DNA from: Flavobacteriaceae bacterium
GTDB taxonomy: Bacteria; Bacteroidota; Bacteroidia; Flavobacteriales; Flavobacteriaceae
NCBI GenBank assembly: GCA_030618945.1
Contig: JAUXCI010000029.1
Location: 1 to 15,251 of the forward strand
Direction of reading: 5' to 3'
DNA length: 15,251 nucleotides
Part shown: one piece after another, positions 14,662-15,251 of the stretch
Position numbering within the stretch: position 1 is the first letter of the stretch
Layout of the letters: each line of letters starts with the position of its first letter
The notes under the pieces: model-generated
Told to the model about the DNA's origin: nothing
The model's input: the letters and a program-made list of their open reading frames with translations, nothing else
Database searches by the model: none
Translations under genes and position numbers: made by a program

Positions 14662-14829
14662 TCCTGTTTTAATGAACAGCAAAACTTTATAAAAATTTGT
14701 TTTAATAGCTGTTAACCTGCTGTCATATTGCTCCTGATTTAGACCATCTTCCCATGCAACTCTGGGTGGATGCTATTTTGTCGGAAATGGCAGCAAGAAT
14801 GGGAATTAAAGTAGGTTGATATCTTAGTC
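14662..14829. other. 168-bp convergent intergenic region with competing small hairpins
   Basis: This gap lies between the stops of the cysteine-free ribbon protein (+) and the UbiA-like gene (-). Near its left end CTGTT (14664-14668) can pair with AACAG (14675-14679), and AACAGC (14675-14680) can instead pair with GCTGTT (14708-14713), helped by AAAAC/GTTTT inside. Neither has a proper T-run, so I do not call a terminator. An ATG-led frame at 14754-14819 (21 residues) is open but unrecognised. Confidence 0.4.
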
Positions 14830-15251
14830 TTAGAAAACAAGCTGATCAGCAAAGATCAATAGAAGAATATACCAGAACACCGGAATACTTTCCACCAAAA
14901 AACTACTATAGAACCTGTTTTGTCCGGCCACGGATCCCAGAATCAATACAATTGACAAAACTGTTATTAAAATTAACACCATAAATGGCGCGTCCATATC
15001 TTGTACCCTATATAATTCCAGTAAGACAAAAATGACCATTGCCAAAATGGCCACAACTTTAGAATTTTTAATCCCAATAAGCTGCGGTAAAGTTTTCAAG
15101 TCTGGTAAATCAAAATATGCATCTCTTATATCAAATGGAATGGCCAGAGCCATGACGAATAAAAAACGTTGAACAAAGGCAATCCAAATACCATCTGTAT
15201 CTTGAAGTTCTGCCACAAATAAAGGGAGGTATAAGGTTATACCAGCCCAGG
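14830..15251 (-). CDS. UbiA-like prenyltransferase family membrane protein (N-terminus outside window)
   Basis: The C-terminal 140 codons of a multi-pass membrane protein are present. The frame stays open to the right edge, and the GTG at 15214-15216 is an internal codon rather than a start (it is preceded in frame by ITLYLPLF). The stop is TAA at 14832-14830. About four to five hydrophobic helices are visible, with the polar motif FDIRDAYFD in the loop after the helix RFLFVMALAIP, followed by KTLPQLIG. This Asp-containing motif matches the second aspartate-rich region of UbiA-type intramembrane prenyltransferases, which bind the Mg-diphosphate of the prenyl donor. Many Bacteroidetes have such a protein annotated only as hypothetical or UbiA-like. 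The aromatic acceptor is unknown, and the first Asp-rich motif lies outside the window. Confidence 0.6.
   Translation of the reverse strand, partial: WAGITLYLPLFVAELQDTDGIWIAFVQRFLFVMALAIPFDIRDAYFDLPDLKTLPQLIGIKNSKVVAILAMVIFVLLELYRVQDMDAPFMVLILITVLSIVLILGSVAGQNRFYSSFLVESIPVFWYILLLIFADQLVF

Overview
The window looks like a stretch of chromosome from a marine or soil Flavobacteriia-type Bacteroidetes. The DNA is AT-rich and Shine-Dalgarno sequences are mostly absent. The promoter-like sites that can be seen fit the Bacteroidetes TAnnTTTG -7 element. Several genes belong to families and neighbourhoods I associate with this group: a DUF5606 protein, the ruvX-def-DUF5606-mazG run, a signal-peptide-bearing AGCS transporter and a membrane-anchored helix-hairpin-helix protein. 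This assignment rests on recognition of the translated proteins, not on a database search.

Layout. Positions 2-139 hold the unrecognised C-terminal end of a gene that starts outside the window. Positions 287-3905 (+) are a tight run: an AGCS sodium:alanine-type symporter, a three-unit helix-hairpin-helix membrane protein and an acyl-CoA dehydrogenase. Convergent to it, 6702-3928 (-) carries a WaaE/KdtX-like glycosyltransferase, TsaC/Sua5 (t6A synthesis) and a CCA-adding tRNA nucleotidyltransferase; the last two are separated by one base. A 316-bp AT-rich divergent gap follows, then a polysaccharide pyruvyl transferase and a WaaP/Kdo-kinase-like protein (7019-8667, +). With the glycosyltransferase across the gap, these form a small lipopolysaccharide-core locus. 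dapD (lysine and peptidoglycan precursor) lies at 9501-8686 (-) and diverges from the compact housekeeping run ruvX, def, DUF5606, mazG (9608-11852, +). A second + strand run (12009-14661) encodes a secreted alpha/beta hydrolase, a Nif3-family protein and a coiled-coil protein of the C4 zinc-ribbon family that has lost all its cysteines. The right edge holds the C-terminal part of a UbiA-like membrane prenyltransferase on the minus strand, cut by the window end.

Most of the region is ordinary core-genome content. I see no CRISPR array, insertion sequence, phage gene, tRNA or rRNA, and no clear new system. The points most worth a second look are the cysteine-free 'zinc ribbon' protein next to a Nif3 protein with a Phe at a usual metal-ligand position, and the split LPS-core locus that combines glycosyl transfer, pyruvylation and phosphorylation functions.
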